Shown here piece after piece: positions 1 through 12,672 of a stretch of 64,000 nucleotides of DNA. Source of the stretch: Litchfieldella anticariensis FP35 = DSM 16096 (GTDB lineage: Bacteria; Pseudomonadota; Gammaproteobacteria; Pseudomonadales; Halomonadaceae); contig NZ_KE332388.1 in NCBI RefSeq assembly GCF_000409775.1, positions 196,552 through 260,551 on the forward strand, in the 5' to 3' direction. The first letter of the stretch is position 1. Each line of letters begins with the position of its first letter. The notes beneath the pieces are model-generated. The model did no database searches. It was not told the DNA's origin and was given only the letters and a program-made list of their open reading frames with translations. A program made the translations under genes and the position numbers.

Positions 1-412
1 CGGCGACCTTCTCGATCTCCACGCCACCTTCGGTAGAAGCCATGAACACCACGCGACGGGTGGCGCGATCAACGACAGCCCCCAGATACAGCTCGTTGGC
101 GATATCGGTGCAGTTTTCAACCAGGATCTTGGCCACCGGCTGACCGTTTTCGTCAGTCTGATAAGTCACCAGGTTCTTGCCCAGCCACTGCTCGGCGAAC
201 GCCTTGGCTTCCTCCGGGCTCTTGATCAGCTTGACACCGCCAGCCTTGCCGCGACCACCAGCGTGGACCTGGGCCTTGACGACCCACATGTCGCCACCGA
301 TCTTCTTGCAGGCTTCGGCTGCTTCCTCGGGAGTGTCCACGGCAAAGCCCTTGGACACCGGCAGTCCATAATCGGCAAACAGTTGTTTGCCCTGATACTC
401 GTGAAGGTTCAT
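1..412 (-). CDS. sucC: Succinyl-CoA synthetase beta subunit (partial, N-terminal part)
   Basis: The visible part encodes the first ~137 residues, beginning [19 protein letters not shown], the standard SucC N-terminus and start of the ATP-grasp fold. The ADP-forming succinyl-CoA synthetase makes succinate with substrate-level ATP formation in the TCA cycle. The nucleotide-binding stretch [17 protein letters not shown] is present. The gene runs off the left window edge, so its length and the expected downstream sucD cannot be seen. It lies downstream of lpd on the same strand with a 162-bp gap holding two hairpins, so it may be partly uncoupled from the sucAB-lpd transcript. Confidence 0.95.
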   Translation of the reverse strand, partial: MNLHEYQGKQLFADYGLPVSKGFAVDTPEEAAEACKKIGGDMWVVKAQVHAGGRGKAGGVKLIKSPEEAKAFAEQWLGKNLVTYQTDENGQPVAKILVENCTDIANELYLGAVVDRATRRVVFMASTEGGVEIEKVA

Positions 413-495
413 CGATTCATGCCATTGGTTGCATGTGACTCGAACGATGACCGCGAGAGGTGCCAGCATGGCATCGCGCTCGGGTCATCCCCGTT

Positions 496-544
496 CGTGC
501 CCGATACTTGGTCGGGCACGCTGCGCGCCACCCGCGGGTGGCGC
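496..544 (-). terminator. Tandem hairpins between lpd and sucC
   Basis: Two perfect 9-bp stems lie back to back: GCGCCACCC/GGGTGGCGC at 525-544 with a 2-nt loop, and CGTGCCCGA/TCGGGCACG at 496-520 with a 7-nt loop. Neither is followed by a clear T run on the minus strand, so they may be attenuating or 3'-end-stabilising hairpins rather than full intrinsic terminators. Confidence 0.5.
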
Positions 545-574
545 TTGTTGTTGCATAAGCGCTTGGCGAAAGAC

Positions 575-2026
<1,452 letters not shown>

Positions 2027-2065
2027 TTAATCCGTTCGCTTGAGAGTTCGCAGACGTGGCAACGC

Positions 2066-3655
2066 TTAGATATCCAGCAGCAGGCGTGCCGGATCTTCGA
2101 GCAGCTCCTTGATAGTCACCAGGAACTGGACCGCGTCCTTACCATCGATCATGCGGTGGTCGTATGACAGTGCCAAGTACATCATCGGGCGGATCTCGAC
2201 CTTACCATTCACCGCCATGGGACGCTCCTGGATCTTGTGCATACCCAGGATCGCGGTCTGCGGCGGGTTGAGGATTGGCGTCGACATCAATGAACCGAAG
2301 ATGCCGCCATTGGTGATGGTGAAGGTTCCACCTTGCATCTCGTCGATGCCCAACTTGCCATCACGAGCACGCTTGCCGAAATCGACGATGCCCTTCTCGA
2401 CATCGGCGATTTTCATGCTGTCGGTATCGCGCAGCACCGGAACCACCAGGCCACGATCGGTGGAAACGGCCACACCAATGTCCTGATAACCGTGGTAGAC
2501 GATATCGGTGCCGTCGATAGAAGCGTTGACATCGGGGAAACGCTTGAGCGCCTCGCTGGCCGCCTTGACGAAGAAGCCCATGAAGCCGAGCTTGATATCG
2601 TGGGCTTTCTGGAAGGTTTCCTTGTACTGGGAACGCAGCTCCATTACCGCACTCATGTCCACCTCGTTGTAGGTGGTCAGCATGGCCGCGGTCTGCTGGG
2701 CCTGCACCAAGCGCTTGGCAATAGTCTGACGCAGCCGGCTCATCGGCACGCGCTTCTCAGGGCGTTCGCCCTCAAAGGCCGGGACAGCGGCAGTAGCCAG
2801 CTGAGGGGCAGCGGCAGGCTTGTTCGCCTTCTTGGCATTGCCAGCATCGACAGCGCGCTGGACGTCTTCCTTGAGGATACGCCCACCCTTGCCGGTACCT
2901 TCGATCTTGCTTACATCGAGGTCGTGCTCGGCGACCAGCTTGCGCGCCGCCGGGGCCAGTATCTTGTCACCGAGTTTTTCATCACTGCCTTCCTCGGCTC
3001 CCTTGGCCTCGACACCCGATTCGGCCTGGGGTTTGCCTGCCTCGGCCTCACCACCGGCATCTTCAGCAAAAAGTGCCAGTACCGCCTCGGATTCCACCTG
3101 CGAGCCTTCCTCGGCGTTGATTTTACTCAGCGCACCATCAGCGGGAGCCACGACTTCCAGCACCACCTTGTCAGTTTCGATGTCAGCCAGCACCTCATCG
3201 CGTTTGACCGGTTCGCCGACCTGCTTGTGCCAAGTCGCCACCGTACCTTCCTGAATGGATTCCGGAAAGGTCGGAGCCTTGACCTCATGGATTTTACCGG
3301 AAGCAGCGGCCTGTTTGTTGCTGACTGTCGACTCGCTGGCCTTGGCGTCGTTCTTGCCTTTGGATGCCGGCTCCACCTTGGTTTCGGCATTGTTGGCGGC
3401 AGCGCTCGCCTTGGCACCGGCTTCACCCAACGTACCCAGTATCTGCTCGGACTGGACGGTATCGCCCTCTTGCGCCTTGATCTCGGACAGCGTGCCGGCT
3501 TCCGGCGCCACTACCTCGAGCACGACCTTGTCGGTCTCGATTTCGACGATCAGTTCGTCGCGCTCAACACTATCACCCGGCTGCTTGTGCCAGGCGGCCA
3601 CGCTACCTTCGGCAACGGATTCCGGAAAGGTTGGCGCTTTGATCTCGGTAGCCAT
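2066..3655 (-). CDS. sucB: Dihydrolipoyl succinyltransferase (E2) with two lipoyl domains
   Basis: 529 residues, much longer than the ~405 of E. coli SucB. It carries succinyl groups from SucA to CoA. Two near-identical lipoyl domains are visible, with target lysines K43 and K163 in the same [12 protein letters not shown] motif, exactly 120 residues apart; each begins KAPTFPES. An Ala/Glu/Lys-rich linker follows each. The peripheral-subunit-binding domain is at about 232-270 ([19 protein letters not shown]). The catalytic domain runs from ~300 to the end, with active-site His500 and Asp504 in [13 protein letters not shown]. The PTFPES start marks an oxoglutarate-type rather than pyruvate-type E2. 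Confidence 0.96.
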   Translation of the reverse strand: MATEIKAPTFPESVAEGSVAAWHKQPGDSVERDELIVEIETDKVVLEVVAPEAGTLSEIKAQEGDTVQSEQILGTLGEAGAKASAAANNAETKVEPASKGKNDAKASESTVSNKQAAASGKIHEVKAPTFPESIQEGTVATWHKQVGEPVKRDEVLADIETDKVVLEVVAPADGALSKINAEEGSQVESEAVLALFAEDAGGEAEAGKPQAESGVEAKGAEEGSDEKLGDKILAPAARKLVAEHDLDVSKIEGTGKGGRILKEDVQRAVDAGNAKKANKPAAAPQLATAAVPAFEGERPEKRVPMSRLRQTIAKRLVQAQQTAAMLTTYNEVDMSAVMELRSQYKETFQKAHDIKLGFMGFFVKAASEALKRFPDVNASIDGTDIVYHGYQDIGVAVSTDRGLVVPVLRDTDSMKIADVEKGIVDFGKRARDGKLGIDEMQGGTFTITNGGIFGSLMSTPILNPPQTAILGMHKIQERPMAVNGKVEIRPMMYLALSYDHRMIDGKDAVQFLVTIKELLEDPARLLLDI

Positions 3656-3696
3656 TTCGTTTCCCTTGTGTATTCTCTCTCGTCCGATGGGACGCC

Positions 3697-6531
3697 TCAG
3701 GCGTTGAAGGCGTCATCCACCAGTTGGCGCTGCTGTTCGACGTGAACGGACATGTAGCCCGACGCGGGGGCGGCCGACGCCGGGCGACCGGCAAACTTGA
3801 GACCATGACCCAAGCCGTCATGCAACATGTCAGCGACGATGCGCATATGATGCTGACTCTGGTACCAGGCCCCCTGGTTGAGCGGTTCTTCCTGACACCA
3901 CACCACCTGCTCCAGGTTGATGTAGTCCTTGAGTGCCTCGTACAGCTCTTCCTTGGGGAAGGGGTAAAGCTGCTCGAGACGCACGACGGCAGTGTCCTCA
4001 CGCTGGTTTTCCGTACGGTAGGCAGCCAGATCGTAGTAGACCTTGCCGGCACACAACACCACACGCTTGACCTTCTCGGCGTCGAGGTTGCCCTGATCCG
4101 GCAACACCATCTGGAACCTGCCATTCGCCAACTCCTCGAGAGTCGAGGTCGCTTCCTTGTGGCGCAACAAGCTCTTGGGCGACATCACCACCAAGGGTTT
4201 TCTCAGCGGGCGAATCACCTGGCGGCGCAGCAGATGGAAAATCTGCGCGGGTGTGGTTGGAACACAAACCTGCATGTTGTGTTCAGCACACAGTTGCAGG
4301 AAACGCTCAAGGCGTGCCGAGGAGTGCTCCGGCCCCTGCCCCTCGTATCCATGCGGCAACAACAACGTCAAACCACACAGACGTCCCCACTTGGTTTCGC
4401 CGGAGGAGATGAACTGGTCGACCACGACCTGGGCGCCGTTGAAGAAGTCGCCGAACTGCGCCTCCCAAACGATCAGCGCGTTGGGCATAGTGGTGGCATA
4501 GCCGTATTCGAAAGCCAGTACTGCCTCTTCCGAAAGGAAGGAGTCATGGATGGTGAAGCGTGGTTGGCCATCCTTGATATGCTCGAGCGGCACATAGGTG
4601 CTGCCGTCCTTCTGATTGTGCACCACGGCATGACGGTGGGAGAAAGTACCACGCCCCGAGTCTTGGCCGGTGATACGAATCGGATGCCCTTGATCGAGCA
4701 GCGTGGCATAGGCCAGGGTTTCGGCAAACCCCCAGTTGAGCGCCATGCCGCCAGCCAGCATCTTGCGGCGATCTTCGTAGATCTTGGCCACTTGCCGCTG
4801 CACCTGGACACCATCAGGGATCTCGCACATCTTGGTAGCCAGTTGCTGCATGCGCTTCAGATCGAAGGTGGTATCGGCATCGCCGGTCCATTCGTGACCG
4901 AGATACGGTGCCCAATCAACGAATAGCGACTTGTTGGGCTCCTTGACCAGCGCGTTGGCCACATGATTGCCAGCTGACAGATCTTCGCGGTAAATCTCAC
5001 TCAGTGACTTGGCTTCCTCTTCGGAAAGCACGCCTTCTTCCACCAGTCTCTGGGCGTAGAATATCCGCGACGAGGGGTGATTCTTGATCTTCTGGTACAT
5101 CATCGGCTGCGTGCCGGATGGCTCATCGGCTTCGTTGTGGCCGCGGCGACGGTAGCAAACCAAGTCGATGACCACGTCACGCTTGAACTGCTGACGGTAG
5201 TCGATAGCCACCTGCGTGGCGTGCAACACGGCATCCGGATCGTCGGCATTGACGTGGAAGATCGGCGCCTGGACCATCTTGGCGATATCGGTGCAGTATT
5301 CGGTGGAACGCGTATCCTGCGGATGCGACGTCGTGAACCCCACCTGGTTGTTGATCACGATATGCAGTGTACCGCCGGTCTTGTAGGCACGGGTCTGGGA
5401 CATCTGGAAAGTTTCCATGACCACACCCTGTCCGGCGAAAGCAGCATCACCGTGGACATTGATCGGCAGAACCTTGTCGCCATCGCTGTCGTCACGGCGA
5501 TCCTGACGGGCCCGCACCGAACCTTCGACCACCGGAGAGACGATCTCCAGATGCGAAGGGTTGAACGCCAGCGCCAAGTGCACTTCCCCGCCTGGGGTCA
5601 TGACGTTGGAACTGAAGCCCTGGTGATACTTGACGTCGCCCGATCCCTGTTCGATCACCTTCTTGCCGTCGAACTCTTCAATCAGCTCGGACGGGCTCTT
5701 GCCAAGGATGTTGACCAGCAGATTGAGACGACCACGGTGGGCCATGCCAATGACCACTTCCTTGGTGCCGTAGCCGCCGGCACGCTGAATGATCTCATCC
5801 ATCATCGGGATGAAGGACTCGCCGCCTTCGAGGCCAAAACGCTTGGTACCCGGGTACTTGGAGGCCAGATAGTTCTCCAGGCCCTCAGCCGCCGTCAGCC
5901 GCTCCAGCACATGCTTGCGCACCTCGTTGCTGAACTTCGGCTTCGAGCGTACCGATTCGAAGCGCTGCTGCAGCCAACGCTTTTCCTCGGTATCGACGAT
6001 GTGCATGATCTCGCAGCCGATGGAGCGGCAGTAGGTCTGCTCCAAGGCTTCGACAATCTCCTTGAGCGGTGCCTTATCCTTGCCCAGGAAGAAGGAACCG
6101 GTCTGGAATTCGGTATCCAGATCAGCGGACGAAAGCTGGTGGAAGGAGAGGTCGAGATCGGGAACCGGTACTTGGGCACGCAGTTTGAGAGGGTCGATAT
6201 CGGCCTTCTGATGGCCACGGAAGCGGTAAGCGTTGATCAACTGGAGAACTCTGACTTGCTTCTTGTTCTCACCGCTGTCGGTGGCCGTTGCGGCCTGAGG
6301 AGAGCGTCGGTTCTTGCCGAGCTGGTAAAACTGATCGCGAATCGGGGTTAGTGGAACATCGTGGGAAGAGCTGCCTTCGGGACGTGGCAATCGATCGAAA
6401 TAATTGCGCCATTCGTCAGGGACAGCATTGGGATCGACGAGGTACTGTTCGTAAAGCGCTTCCACATAGTGAGCATTGCCACCACTCATGTGGGAAGTGC
6501 GCCACATCAACTCCATTATGCCTTCTTGCAT
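3697..6531 (-). CDS. sucA: 2-oxoglutarate dehydrogenase E1 component
   Basis: 944 residues, matching SucA (about 930-945). It is the thiamine-diphosphate enzyme that decarboxylates 2-oxoglutarate and succinylates the E2 lipoyl group. Recognisable parts are the N-terminal E2-binding segment ([19 protein letters not shown]), the TPP region [25 protein letters not shown], and the C-terminal [12 protein letters not shown]. The start at 6531 has a GAGAG upstream; an in-frame ATG at 6516 preceded by AGAAGG is an alternative. It is first in the sucA-sucB-lpd run and 40 bp from sucB. Confidence 0.97.
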   Translation of the reverse strand: MQEGIMELMWRTSHMSGGNAHYVEALYEQYLVDPNAVPDEWRNYFDRLPRPEGSSSHDVPLTPIRDQFYQLGKNRRSPQAATATDSGENKKQVRVLQLINAYRFRGHQKADIDPLKLRAQVPVPDLDLSFHQLSSADLDTEFQTGSFFLGKDKAPLKEIVEALEQTYCRSIGCEIMHIVDTEEKRWLQQRFESVRSKPKFSNEVRKHVLERLTAAEGLENYLASKYPGTKRFGLEGGESFIPMMDEIIQRAGGYGTKEVVIGMAHRGRLNLLVNILGKSPSELIEEFDGKKVIEQGSGDVKYHQGFSSNVMTPGGEVHLALAFNPSHLEIVSPVVEGSVRARQDRRDDSDGDKVLPINVHGDAAFAGQGVVMETFQMSQTRAYKTGGTLHIVINNQVGFTTSHPQDTRSTEYCTDIAKMVQAPIFHVNADDPDAVLHATQVAIDYRQQFKRDVVIDLVCYRRRGHNEADEPSGTQPMMYQKIKNHPSSRIFYAQRLVEEGVLSEEEAKSLSEIYREDLSAGNHVANALVKEPNKSLFVDWAPYLGHEWTGDADTTFDLKRMQQLATKMCEIPDGVQVQRQVAKIYEDRRKMLAGGMALNWGFAETLAYATLLDQGHPIRITGQDSGRGTFSHRHAVVHNQKDGSTYVPLEHIKDGQPRFTIHDSFLSEEAVLAFEYGYATTMPNALIVWEAQFGDFFNGAQVVVDQFISSGETKWGRLCGLTLLLPHGYEGQGPEHSSARLERFLQLCAEHNMQVCVPTTPAQIFHLLRRQVIRPLRKPLVVMSPKSLLRHKEATSTLEELANGRFQMVLPDQGNLDAEKVKRVVLCAGKVYYDLAAYRTENQREDTAVVRLEQLYPFPKEELYEALKDYINLEQVVWCQEEPLNQGAWYQSQHHMRIVADMLHDGLGHGLKFAGRPASAAPASGYMSVHVEQQRQLVDDAFNA

Positions 6532-6694
6532 CTCTCGGTCACCCTACACTGATGGGGGTGTTGTCGGCGCCAGATACGGCATCGCCGCATCGGGCGTTTC
6601 TGTTGCCCTGCCGGAAGGGCGATCATGTTAGCCGGCGACTGCCTGGCCTGGCCGTGGCAAAAATGCCCCGTAAGGCTTGCCACTCATCATCGAA

Positions 6695-6717
6695 AGCCGG
6701 TGCGCAGGGCACCGGCT
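6695..6717 (-). terminator. Hairpin between sdhB and sucA
   Basis: A perfect 9-bp stem AGCCGGTGC/GCACCGGCT with a 5-nt loop lies in the 270-bp gap between sdhB and sucA. There is only a short T run after it on the minus strand, so termination strength is uncertain. It could separate the sdh and suc transcripts. I saw no convincing promoter for sucA in the rest of this gap. Confidence 0.45.
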
Positions 6718-6800
6718 CTCTACAACTGGGCCGGACACGGCTGCGACACTTGGTCACACCCGAAAACCGGCGCCTATGATAGCAAGCCGAGCGCCACGAT

Positions 6801-7511
6801 TTAAGTGGCATTGGCCAATAGCATTTCGCGAATCTTGCCAATCGCGCGTGTCGGGTTGAGTCCCTTGGGGCATACCGCCACGCAATTCATGATGCCACGG
6901 CAGCGGAACACCGAGAACGGATCCTCGAGATCGGCCAGGCGTTCACGTGTCGCGGTATCCCGCGAATCTGCCAAGAAGCGATAGGACTGCAGCAGGCCAG
7001 CCGGACCAACGAACTTCTCTGGATTCCACCAGAACGACGGACACGCGGTCGAACAGCAGGCACACAAGATACATTCGTAGAGGCCGTCAAGCTTGTCGCG
7101 ATCTTCCGGCGACTGCAAACGCTCAATGGCGGGCGCCGGCTCATCGTTCTGGAGATACGGCTGAATACGCTCGTACTGCTTGTAGAAAATCCCCATGTCG
7201 ACTACCAAGTCGCGAATCACCGGCAAGCCAGGCAGCGGTCGCAGTACCAGCTTGTTGTTCTTGACCACGTCGGACAACGCGGTGACACAGGCCAAACCGT
7301 TCTTGCCGTTCATGTTCATGCCGTCGGAGCCGCATACACCTTCGCGGCAGCTACGACGATAGGCCATGGAACTGTCCTGCTCCTTGATCAGTTCAAGAAC
7401 GTTCAGGACCATAAGATCGCGGCCATGAGTCTCTACCTGGAACTCCTGCATGTACGGCGCGGAGTCGGTTTCAGGGTTGTAACGGTATATGGATACCTGA
7501 AGCGTGGACAT
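6801..7511 (-). CDS. sdhB: Succinate dehydrogenase iron-sulfur subunit
   Basis: 236 residues with the second of two adjacent ATGs taken as the start, because AAGGGAG sits 6-7 nt upstream of it (the first ATG at 7514 would be only 3 nt away). SdhB passes electrons from FAD in SdhA to quinone through three Fe-S clusters. The [2Fe-2S] motif region CREGVCGSDG and the cluster cysteines CILCACCSTACPSFWW and CRGIMNCVAVCPKG are all present. It is the last gene of the sdhCDAB operon, starting about 10 bp past the sdhA stop. Confidence 0.97.
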   Translation of the reverse strand: MSTLQVSIYRYNPETDSAPYMQEFQVETHGRDLMVLNVLELIKEQDSSMAYRRSCREGVCGSDGMNMNGKNGLACVTALSDVVKNNKLVLRPLPGLPVIRDLVVDMGIFYKQYERIQPYLQNDEPAPAIERLQSPEDRDKLDGLYECILCACCSTACPSFWWNPEKFVGPAGLLQSYRFLADSRDTATRERLADLEDPFSVFRCRGIMNCVAVCPKGLNPTRAIGKIREMLLANAT

Positions 7512-7522
7512 CATGGACTCCC

Positions 7523-9295
7523 TTAATAAGTACGGACTTTCGGCTCGAAGGTGTCGACGGTCCTTGGCTTGAAGTTGACGTCGCGCTTACCCACCTTCTT
7601 CTCGGCCGGGAAGTACAGCGAGTGCTTCAGCCAGTTGACATCGTCACGATCCGGATAGTCGTAGCGGGAATGGGCGCCACGGCTTTCCTTACGCTCCAGA
7701 GCGGCAATCGCAGTAGCCTCGGCCACTTCCATCAGGTTGTCGAGCTCCAGCGCTTCGACACGAGCGGTATTGAAGGCGTTCGACTTGTCAGCCAGATGTG
7801 CTTCAGCGATGCGGCCACGCAGTTCAGCCAACTTCTGCACACCATCCTTCATGTTGTCTTCCTGACGGAACACGCCAAAGGAATTCTGCATGATGTCCTG
7901 CAACTCGGCCTTGAGCGCCGGTACCGATTCACCACCACCAGATTCATTCCAGCGATTCATGCGCGCCATGGCAGCATCGATGTCGGACTCGGACGCATCC
8001 AGATAGTCGATGCCTTCATTGAGCGCGCCCTCGATAAACATGCCAGCGGCACGCCCGAACACCACCAGGTCGAGCAACGAGTTACCACCCAAGCGGTTAG
8101 CACCATGAACCGAAACGCAAGCCGCCTCACCACAGGCGAACAGACCGTTGACGATCTGGTCGTTACCGTCGGCGTCCTGCATGATGGCCTGCCCATGCAC
8201 GTTGGTGGGAATCCCGCCCATCATGTAGTGACAGGTTGGCACCACCGGGATAGGTTCCTTGGCCGGATCGGCATGGGCAAAAGTCTTGGACAGCTCGACA
8301 ATGCCAGGCAGGCGCTTGCCGAGGACTTCCTCACCCAAGTGATCGAGCTTGAGGAAGACGTGATCGCCCTTCTCGCCACAACCACGCCCTTCGAGGATTT
8401 CCATGACCATGGAGCGAGCCACCACATCACGACCGGCCAAGTCCTTGGCGTTGGGAGCATAACGCTCCATGAAGCGCTCGCCATCCTTGTTGATCAGGTA
8501 GCCACCTTCGCCGCGACAGCCTTCAGTAACCAGGACACCCGCCCCGTAGATGCCGGTGGGATGGAACTGCCACATTTCCATGTCCTGCATCGGGAAGCCG
8601 GCGCGCAGCGCCATGCCGATGCCATCACCGGTATTGATCAAGGCATTGGTGGTAGACGCATAGATACGCCCGGCCCCGCCAGTGGCCAGCACTGTCGCCT
8701 TGGCCTTGACGTGGACCACTTCGCCGGTCTCGATGCTCAATGCGATGCAACCTACCACATCGCCATTGGCGTTCTTGACCAGGTCGACCGCATACCACTC
8801 ATTGAGGAAGGTGGTATTGTTCTTCAGATTGTTCTGATAAAGGGTGTGCAGCAGAGCGTGGCCAGTACGGTCGGCGGCAGCGCAGGTACGCGCGGCCTGA
8901 CCACCCTTACCGTAATCCTTGGACTGACCACCAAAAGGACGCTGATAGATGCGGCCATTGTCGAAACGCGAGAAGGGCAAGCCCATGTGCTCGAGCTCGA
9001 ACACCGATTTGGGGCCTTCAGAACACATGTATTCCGCGGCATCCTGATCGGTGATGTAGTCGCCACCCTTGACGGTGTCATACATGTGCCAGCGCCAATC
9101 GTCATCGGGATCGGCGGAAGCGATGGCGCAGGTGATGCCACCTTGGGCGGAAACGGTGTGCGAGCGAGTCGGGAACACCTTGGACAGGACGGCAGTCTGT
9201 TTGCCGGACTTGGCAAGTTCCAGGGCGGCACGCAGGCCGGAGCCGCCGCCACCAATGATGATTGCGTCGAAGGTTAGACTACGCAGGTTAGACAT
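7523..9295 (-). CDS. sdhA: Succinate dehydrogenase flavoprotein subunit
   Basis: 590 residues, typical for SdhA. It oxidises succinate to fumarate using covalently bound FAD on the cytoplasmic side of the inner membrane. Key signatures are the dinucleotide fold [17 protein letters not shown], the FAD-attachment histidine in [29 protein letters not shown], and the substrate-side arginine region [10 protein letters not shown]. It starts 3 bp after the sdhD stop, consistent with tight translational coupling. Confidence 0.98.
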   Translation of the reverse strand: MSNLRSLTFDAIIIGGGGSGLRAALELAKSGKQTAVLSKVFPTRSHTVSAQGGITCAIASADPDDDWRWHMYDTVKGGDYITDQDAAEYMCSEGPKSVFELEHMGLPFSRFDNGRIYQRPFGGQSKDYGKGGQAARTCAAADRTGHALLHTLYQNNLKNNTTFLNEWYAVDLVKNANGDVVGCIALSIETGEVVHVKAKATVLATGGAGRIYASTTNALINTGDGIGMALRAGFPMQDMEMWQFHPTGIYGAGVLVTEGCRGEGGYLINKDGERFMERYAPNAKDLAGRDVVARSMVMEILEGRGCGEKGDHVFLKLDHLGEEVLGKRLPGIVELSKTFAHADPAKEPIPVVPTCHYMMGGIPTNVHGQAIMQDADGNDQIVNGLFACGEAACVSVHGANRLGGNSLLDLVVFGRAAGMFIEGALNEGIDYLDASESDIDAAMARMNRWNESGGGESVPALKAELQDIMQNSFGVFRQEDNMKDGVQKLAELRGRIAEAHLADKSNAFNTARVEALELDNLMEVAEATAIAALERKESRGAHSRYDYPDRDDVNWLKHSLYFPAEKKVGKRDVNFKPRTVDTFEPKVRTY

Positions 9296-9298
9296 GGA

Positions 9299-9646
9299 TC
9301 AGGCTCCCCACAGGACTTGAATGCCCCACACCAGAAAGACGAAGACGGCCAGGATGATGGCAGTTTGGACGGCGAGACGAATGGCGGTGTGCTTGAGATA
9401 ATCAGTGGTTACCGTCCATAGGCCTACCCACGCATGCGCCGCTATGGAAACGAACGCCAGCAGCGAGAAGATGCGCATCCAAGTCTGAGCAAACAGCCCA
9501 CTCCAGGTGGCGTAATCCAGCCCCGGGTTGATTAGCAGAAAGCCGACGATGAAGAGAGTGTAGAGTGCGAGAATGATCGCCGAGACGCGCTGGATCAGCC
9601 AGTCGGAAAGCCCGCTTCGACCAAGGTTCGTAATATTGGTTACCAT
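9299..9646 (-). CDS. sdhD: Succinate dehydrogenase membrane anchor subunit
   Basis: 115 residues with three hydrophobic segments (about 20-40, 55-75 and 88-112). SdhD anchors SdhAB and forms the quinone and haem b site with SdhC. The histidine in SIAAHAWVGLWTVTTDY is at the position used as a haem ligand or near it in the family, and RVSAIILALY near the N-terminus fits the quinone-pocket helix. It overlaps the end of sdhC by 7 bp. Confidence 0.94.
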   Translation of the reverse strand: MVTNITNLGRSGLSDWLIQRVSAIILALYTLFIVGFLLINPGLDYATWSGLFAQTWMRIFSLLAFVSIAAHAWVGLWTVTTDYLKHTAIRLAVQTAIILAVFVFLVWGIQVLWGA

Positions 9647-10017
9647 ACCCAGACTCCTGCCAGAATCACCAGAACGGCACTAACCACCACCGTGATCTGC
9701 GCCTTGCGCACCCCGCTTTCCAGGGTCACACCGATATCAATGTCCATCAGCAGATGCTTGATACCGGCCACGAAATGAAATCCCAGGGCGGACAGCAGGC
9801 CCCAGGCAATCAGTTTGGCCAGAATATTGCTTGCCAAGACATCGCGTACTGCCGCGAACCCCTGAGCGGAGGAAAGCGACTTATCTAGCGCCCAGAAGGC
9901 GAAGATCAGACCGATGAACAGGATGACGCCGGTGATGCGGTGGGCAATCGACGTTAGTGCCGGGAGAGGAAATTGGATCGTGGTTAGATCGAGGTTTACG
10001 GGTCGTTTGCTATTCAC
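9640..10017 (-). CDS. sdhC: Succinate dehydrogenase cytochrome b556 subunit
   Basis: 125 residues with three membrane helices. The family signatures are SIAHRITGVILF in helix 1 and HFVAGIKHLLMDID in helix 2, the latter supplying the haem-ligand histidine. The N-terminus MNSKRPVNLDLTTIQFPL is typical of gammaproteobacterial SdhC. It is the first gene of sdhCDAB, with a sigma70-like promoter about 130 bp upstream and gltA divergent on the other strand. Confidence 0.95.
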   Translation of the reverse strand: MNSKRPVNLDLTTIQFPLPALTSIAHRITGVILFIGLIFAFWALDKSLSSAQGFAAVRDVLASNILAKLIAWGLLSALGFHFVAGIKHLLMDIDIGVTLESGVRKAQITVVVSAVLVILAGVWVW

Positions 10018-10149
10018 GGCTCTTTACACACTCTCTTGGCCCGCTCGTCTGTAATCGGGCTAGGCCCGAGCGGGCGGTGGTTTTGAGGAAGGGCTCGGCC
10101 GCCTGCCAAGTCGGCACGACCTTGCATTCCAGCCAGTCGCGCGGGGTGG

Positions 10150-10178
10150 ATTATAGGGACTAGGGTCAACCATGACAA
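10150..10178 (-). promoter_or_regulatory. Probable sdhCDAB promoter
   Basis: On the minus strand there is a -35 TTGTCA (10173-10178), a 17-bp spacer and a perfect -10 TATAAT (10150-10155). This would give a leader of ~125 nt before sdhC. A second TATAAT occurs farther upstream at 10258-10263 but has no good -35. Confidence 0.65.
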
Positions 10179-10317
10179 ATCGAAGAGGTCAAAGTACGAC
10201 CTTCGCATTGCCTTGACCGACGCCAGGAAAGGGGGAAAATGATGCAGAGCACCATCAATTATACAAACCTTGTAACAGATGCCCGCCCCTGCATAAGACA
10301 ACTGCCCCATGGGCTAA

Positions 10318-10345
10318 TTGACAATCCCCGGGACACTTCTATAGT
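10318..10345 (+). promoter_or_regulatory. Probable gltA promoter
   Basis: A perfect -35 TTGACA (10318-10323), a 16-bp spacer and a -10 TATAGT (10340-10345) lie ~80 bp upstream of the gltA start. The 406-bp region 10018-10423 separates sdhC and gltA, and I see no gene in it; it appears to hold only the two divergent promoters and leaders. Confidence 0.65.
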
Positions 10346-10423
10346 GGGCGGACCTTTTTCGCCAGCAAGGCAAGCGGGACAACGACTTATCGCCTGACAC
10401 CAGATAATAGAGAGGAGGCCAAC

Positions 10424-11710
<1,287 letters not shown>

Positions 11711-11726
11711 TAGCCACAACCACTGC

Positions 11727-11758
11727 GGAGGCCGCCCATGGGCGGCCTCCGTTGTTTT
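11727..11758 (+). terminator. Intrinsic terminator of gltA
   Basis: A GC-rich perfect inverted repeat GGAGGCCGCCC/GGGCGGCCTCC starts 17 bp after the gltA stop and is followed by GTTGTTTT. This is a standard rho-independent terminator. Confidence 0.85.
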
Positions 11759-11764
11759 CGCTGC

Positions 11765-12282
11765 CATATCTGTGGATGGGGAGCCCTCTTCCCCCTTCAC
11801 ATGGAAAGCACATCCAAGTCTACCGCCAAAGGCTGGTATCACTCATACCTCGCGCCCTTCTGCTCTCATCCCAGAGAAGCGAAATGTATCCTTCTCGGCG
11901 TGATTTCATGTTGCGATACAGCAAATTCCGTACTCACTATCCCGACTCGATCAGACACGTTTTGTTTTCCACACTTTCTGTGGATAACCCTGTTTAAAAC
12001 CATGAGAAAACTGTCATCAGTCACCATGACAAGCGGGTTACGCTTAGATTGATCATTTTTTAATCAAAAATAACTTGTTGATTTTAAAGGATATATTAGC
12101 CAAAGCCCGCAACCATGCGGCTCACATTAGGCTTGTGCACAAGCACCCATCATTTCCACGATCCCGTGGACAACTTGGAAAGCATGTCAAGGGTAACAGG
12201 AGGGAAAATCTACCCATGCGACCATCGTATATGAGGAAAAACGGCGCTACACACGAAGCATGAGAAGACTAATCACAGCAAC
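11765..12282. other. AT-rich noncoding region with DnaA-box-like sites
   Basis: No credible gene is seen between the gltA terminator and the tRNA-Glu terminator. Two inverted DnaA-box matches lie 5 bp apart: TTTTCCACA on plus (11965-11973) and the perfect consensus TTATCCACA on minus (11979-11987). They can also be read as a TCCACA/TGTGGA hairpin. An AT-rich stretch with GATCATTTTTTAATC follows at about 12048-12100. The palindrome TTGTGCACAA lies near 12133. The short open frames here have poor codon use and no ribosome-binding sites. Confidence 0.5.
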
Positions 12283-12307
12283 AAAAAAAGACGCATTGAG
12301 CGTCTTT
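12283..12307 (-). terminator. Intrinsic terminator of the gltX-tRNA transcript
   Basis: On the minus strand, AAAGACGC / GCGTCTTT with a 5-nt loop is followed by a T tract, ~30 nt after the tRNA-Glu 3' end. It is a textbook rho-independent terminator. Confidence 0.9.
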
Positions 12308-12336
12308 GGTAACTCTTCAAAACCGCATTTGATGAG

Positions 12337-12412
12337 TGGCGTCCCATAGGGGGTTCGAACCCCTGTTCCCGCCGTGAAAGGGCGGTGTCCTAGACCACTA
12401 GACGAATGGGAC
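12337..12412 (-). tRNA. tRNA-Glu (anticodon TTC)
   Basis: A 76-nt cloverleaf reads from the minus strand: acceptor GTCCCAT/ATGGGAC, D arm with TAGTGG, anticodon loop CTTTCAC giving TTC, T arm with GGTTCGAACCCC, discriminator G and an encoded CCA. It lies downstream of tRNA-Ala and gltX in the same orientation, so a glutamate tRNA and its synthetase are probably co-transcribed. Confidence 0.97.
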
Positions 12413-12434
12413 GCAGGATGTCAAAAATCGAGAT

Positions 12435-12510
12435 TGGTGGAGCCTAGCGGGATCGAACCGCTGACCTCGACACTGCCAGTGTCGCGCTCTCCCAGCTGAG
12501 CTAAGGCCCC
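12435..12510 (-). tRNA. tRNA-Ala (anticodon GGC)
   Basis: A 76-nt cloverleaf on the minus strand has acceptor GGGGCCT/AGGCTCC (one G-U pair), the D arm TAGCTCAGCTGGGAGAGC, anticodon loop CTGGCAG giving GGC, the T arm GGTTCGATCCC, and an encoded ACCA end. It lies 22 bp upstream of tRNA-Glu in the transcript and 160 bp after gltX. Confidence 0.97.
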
Positions 12511-12573
12511 GCATCTCGTGAAGACGGAGCGCATAGTACTGATTCGCTTCGGGTCCGTCAACAAGAAATTCAG

Positions 12574-12618
12574 CTACGGGCTACGGGCTACGGGCTACGG
12601 GCTACGGGCTACGGGCTA
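12574..12618. repeat. Tandem CTACGGG heptamer repeat
   Basis: Six perfect head-to-tail copies of CTACGGG at 12574-12615 followed by a partial unit lie between the tRNA-Ala gene and the end of gltX. It is a simple microsatellite-like array in noncoding DNA. There are no spacers, so it is not a CRISPR array. Confidence 0.9.
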
Positions 12619-12672
12619 TTCAGTATCCACTGAACAGCTCGTAGCTCAAAGCCCGCAGCACGAGGCTTGGGG

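Noticed and set aside
10014-10310. 98-codon minus-strand ORF upstream of sdhC
   Set aside because: It spans both candidate sdh promoter elements and has no family signature.
11965-12100. Chromosomal origin oriC
   Set aside because: Only two good DnaA boxes and none of the genes normally next to oriC (dnaA, dnaN, rpmH, mnmG). Kept as a lower-level observation.
12574-12618. Possible CRISPR-like array
   Set aside because: The 7-bp units are directly adjacent with no spacers; a microsatellite, not a CRISPR.
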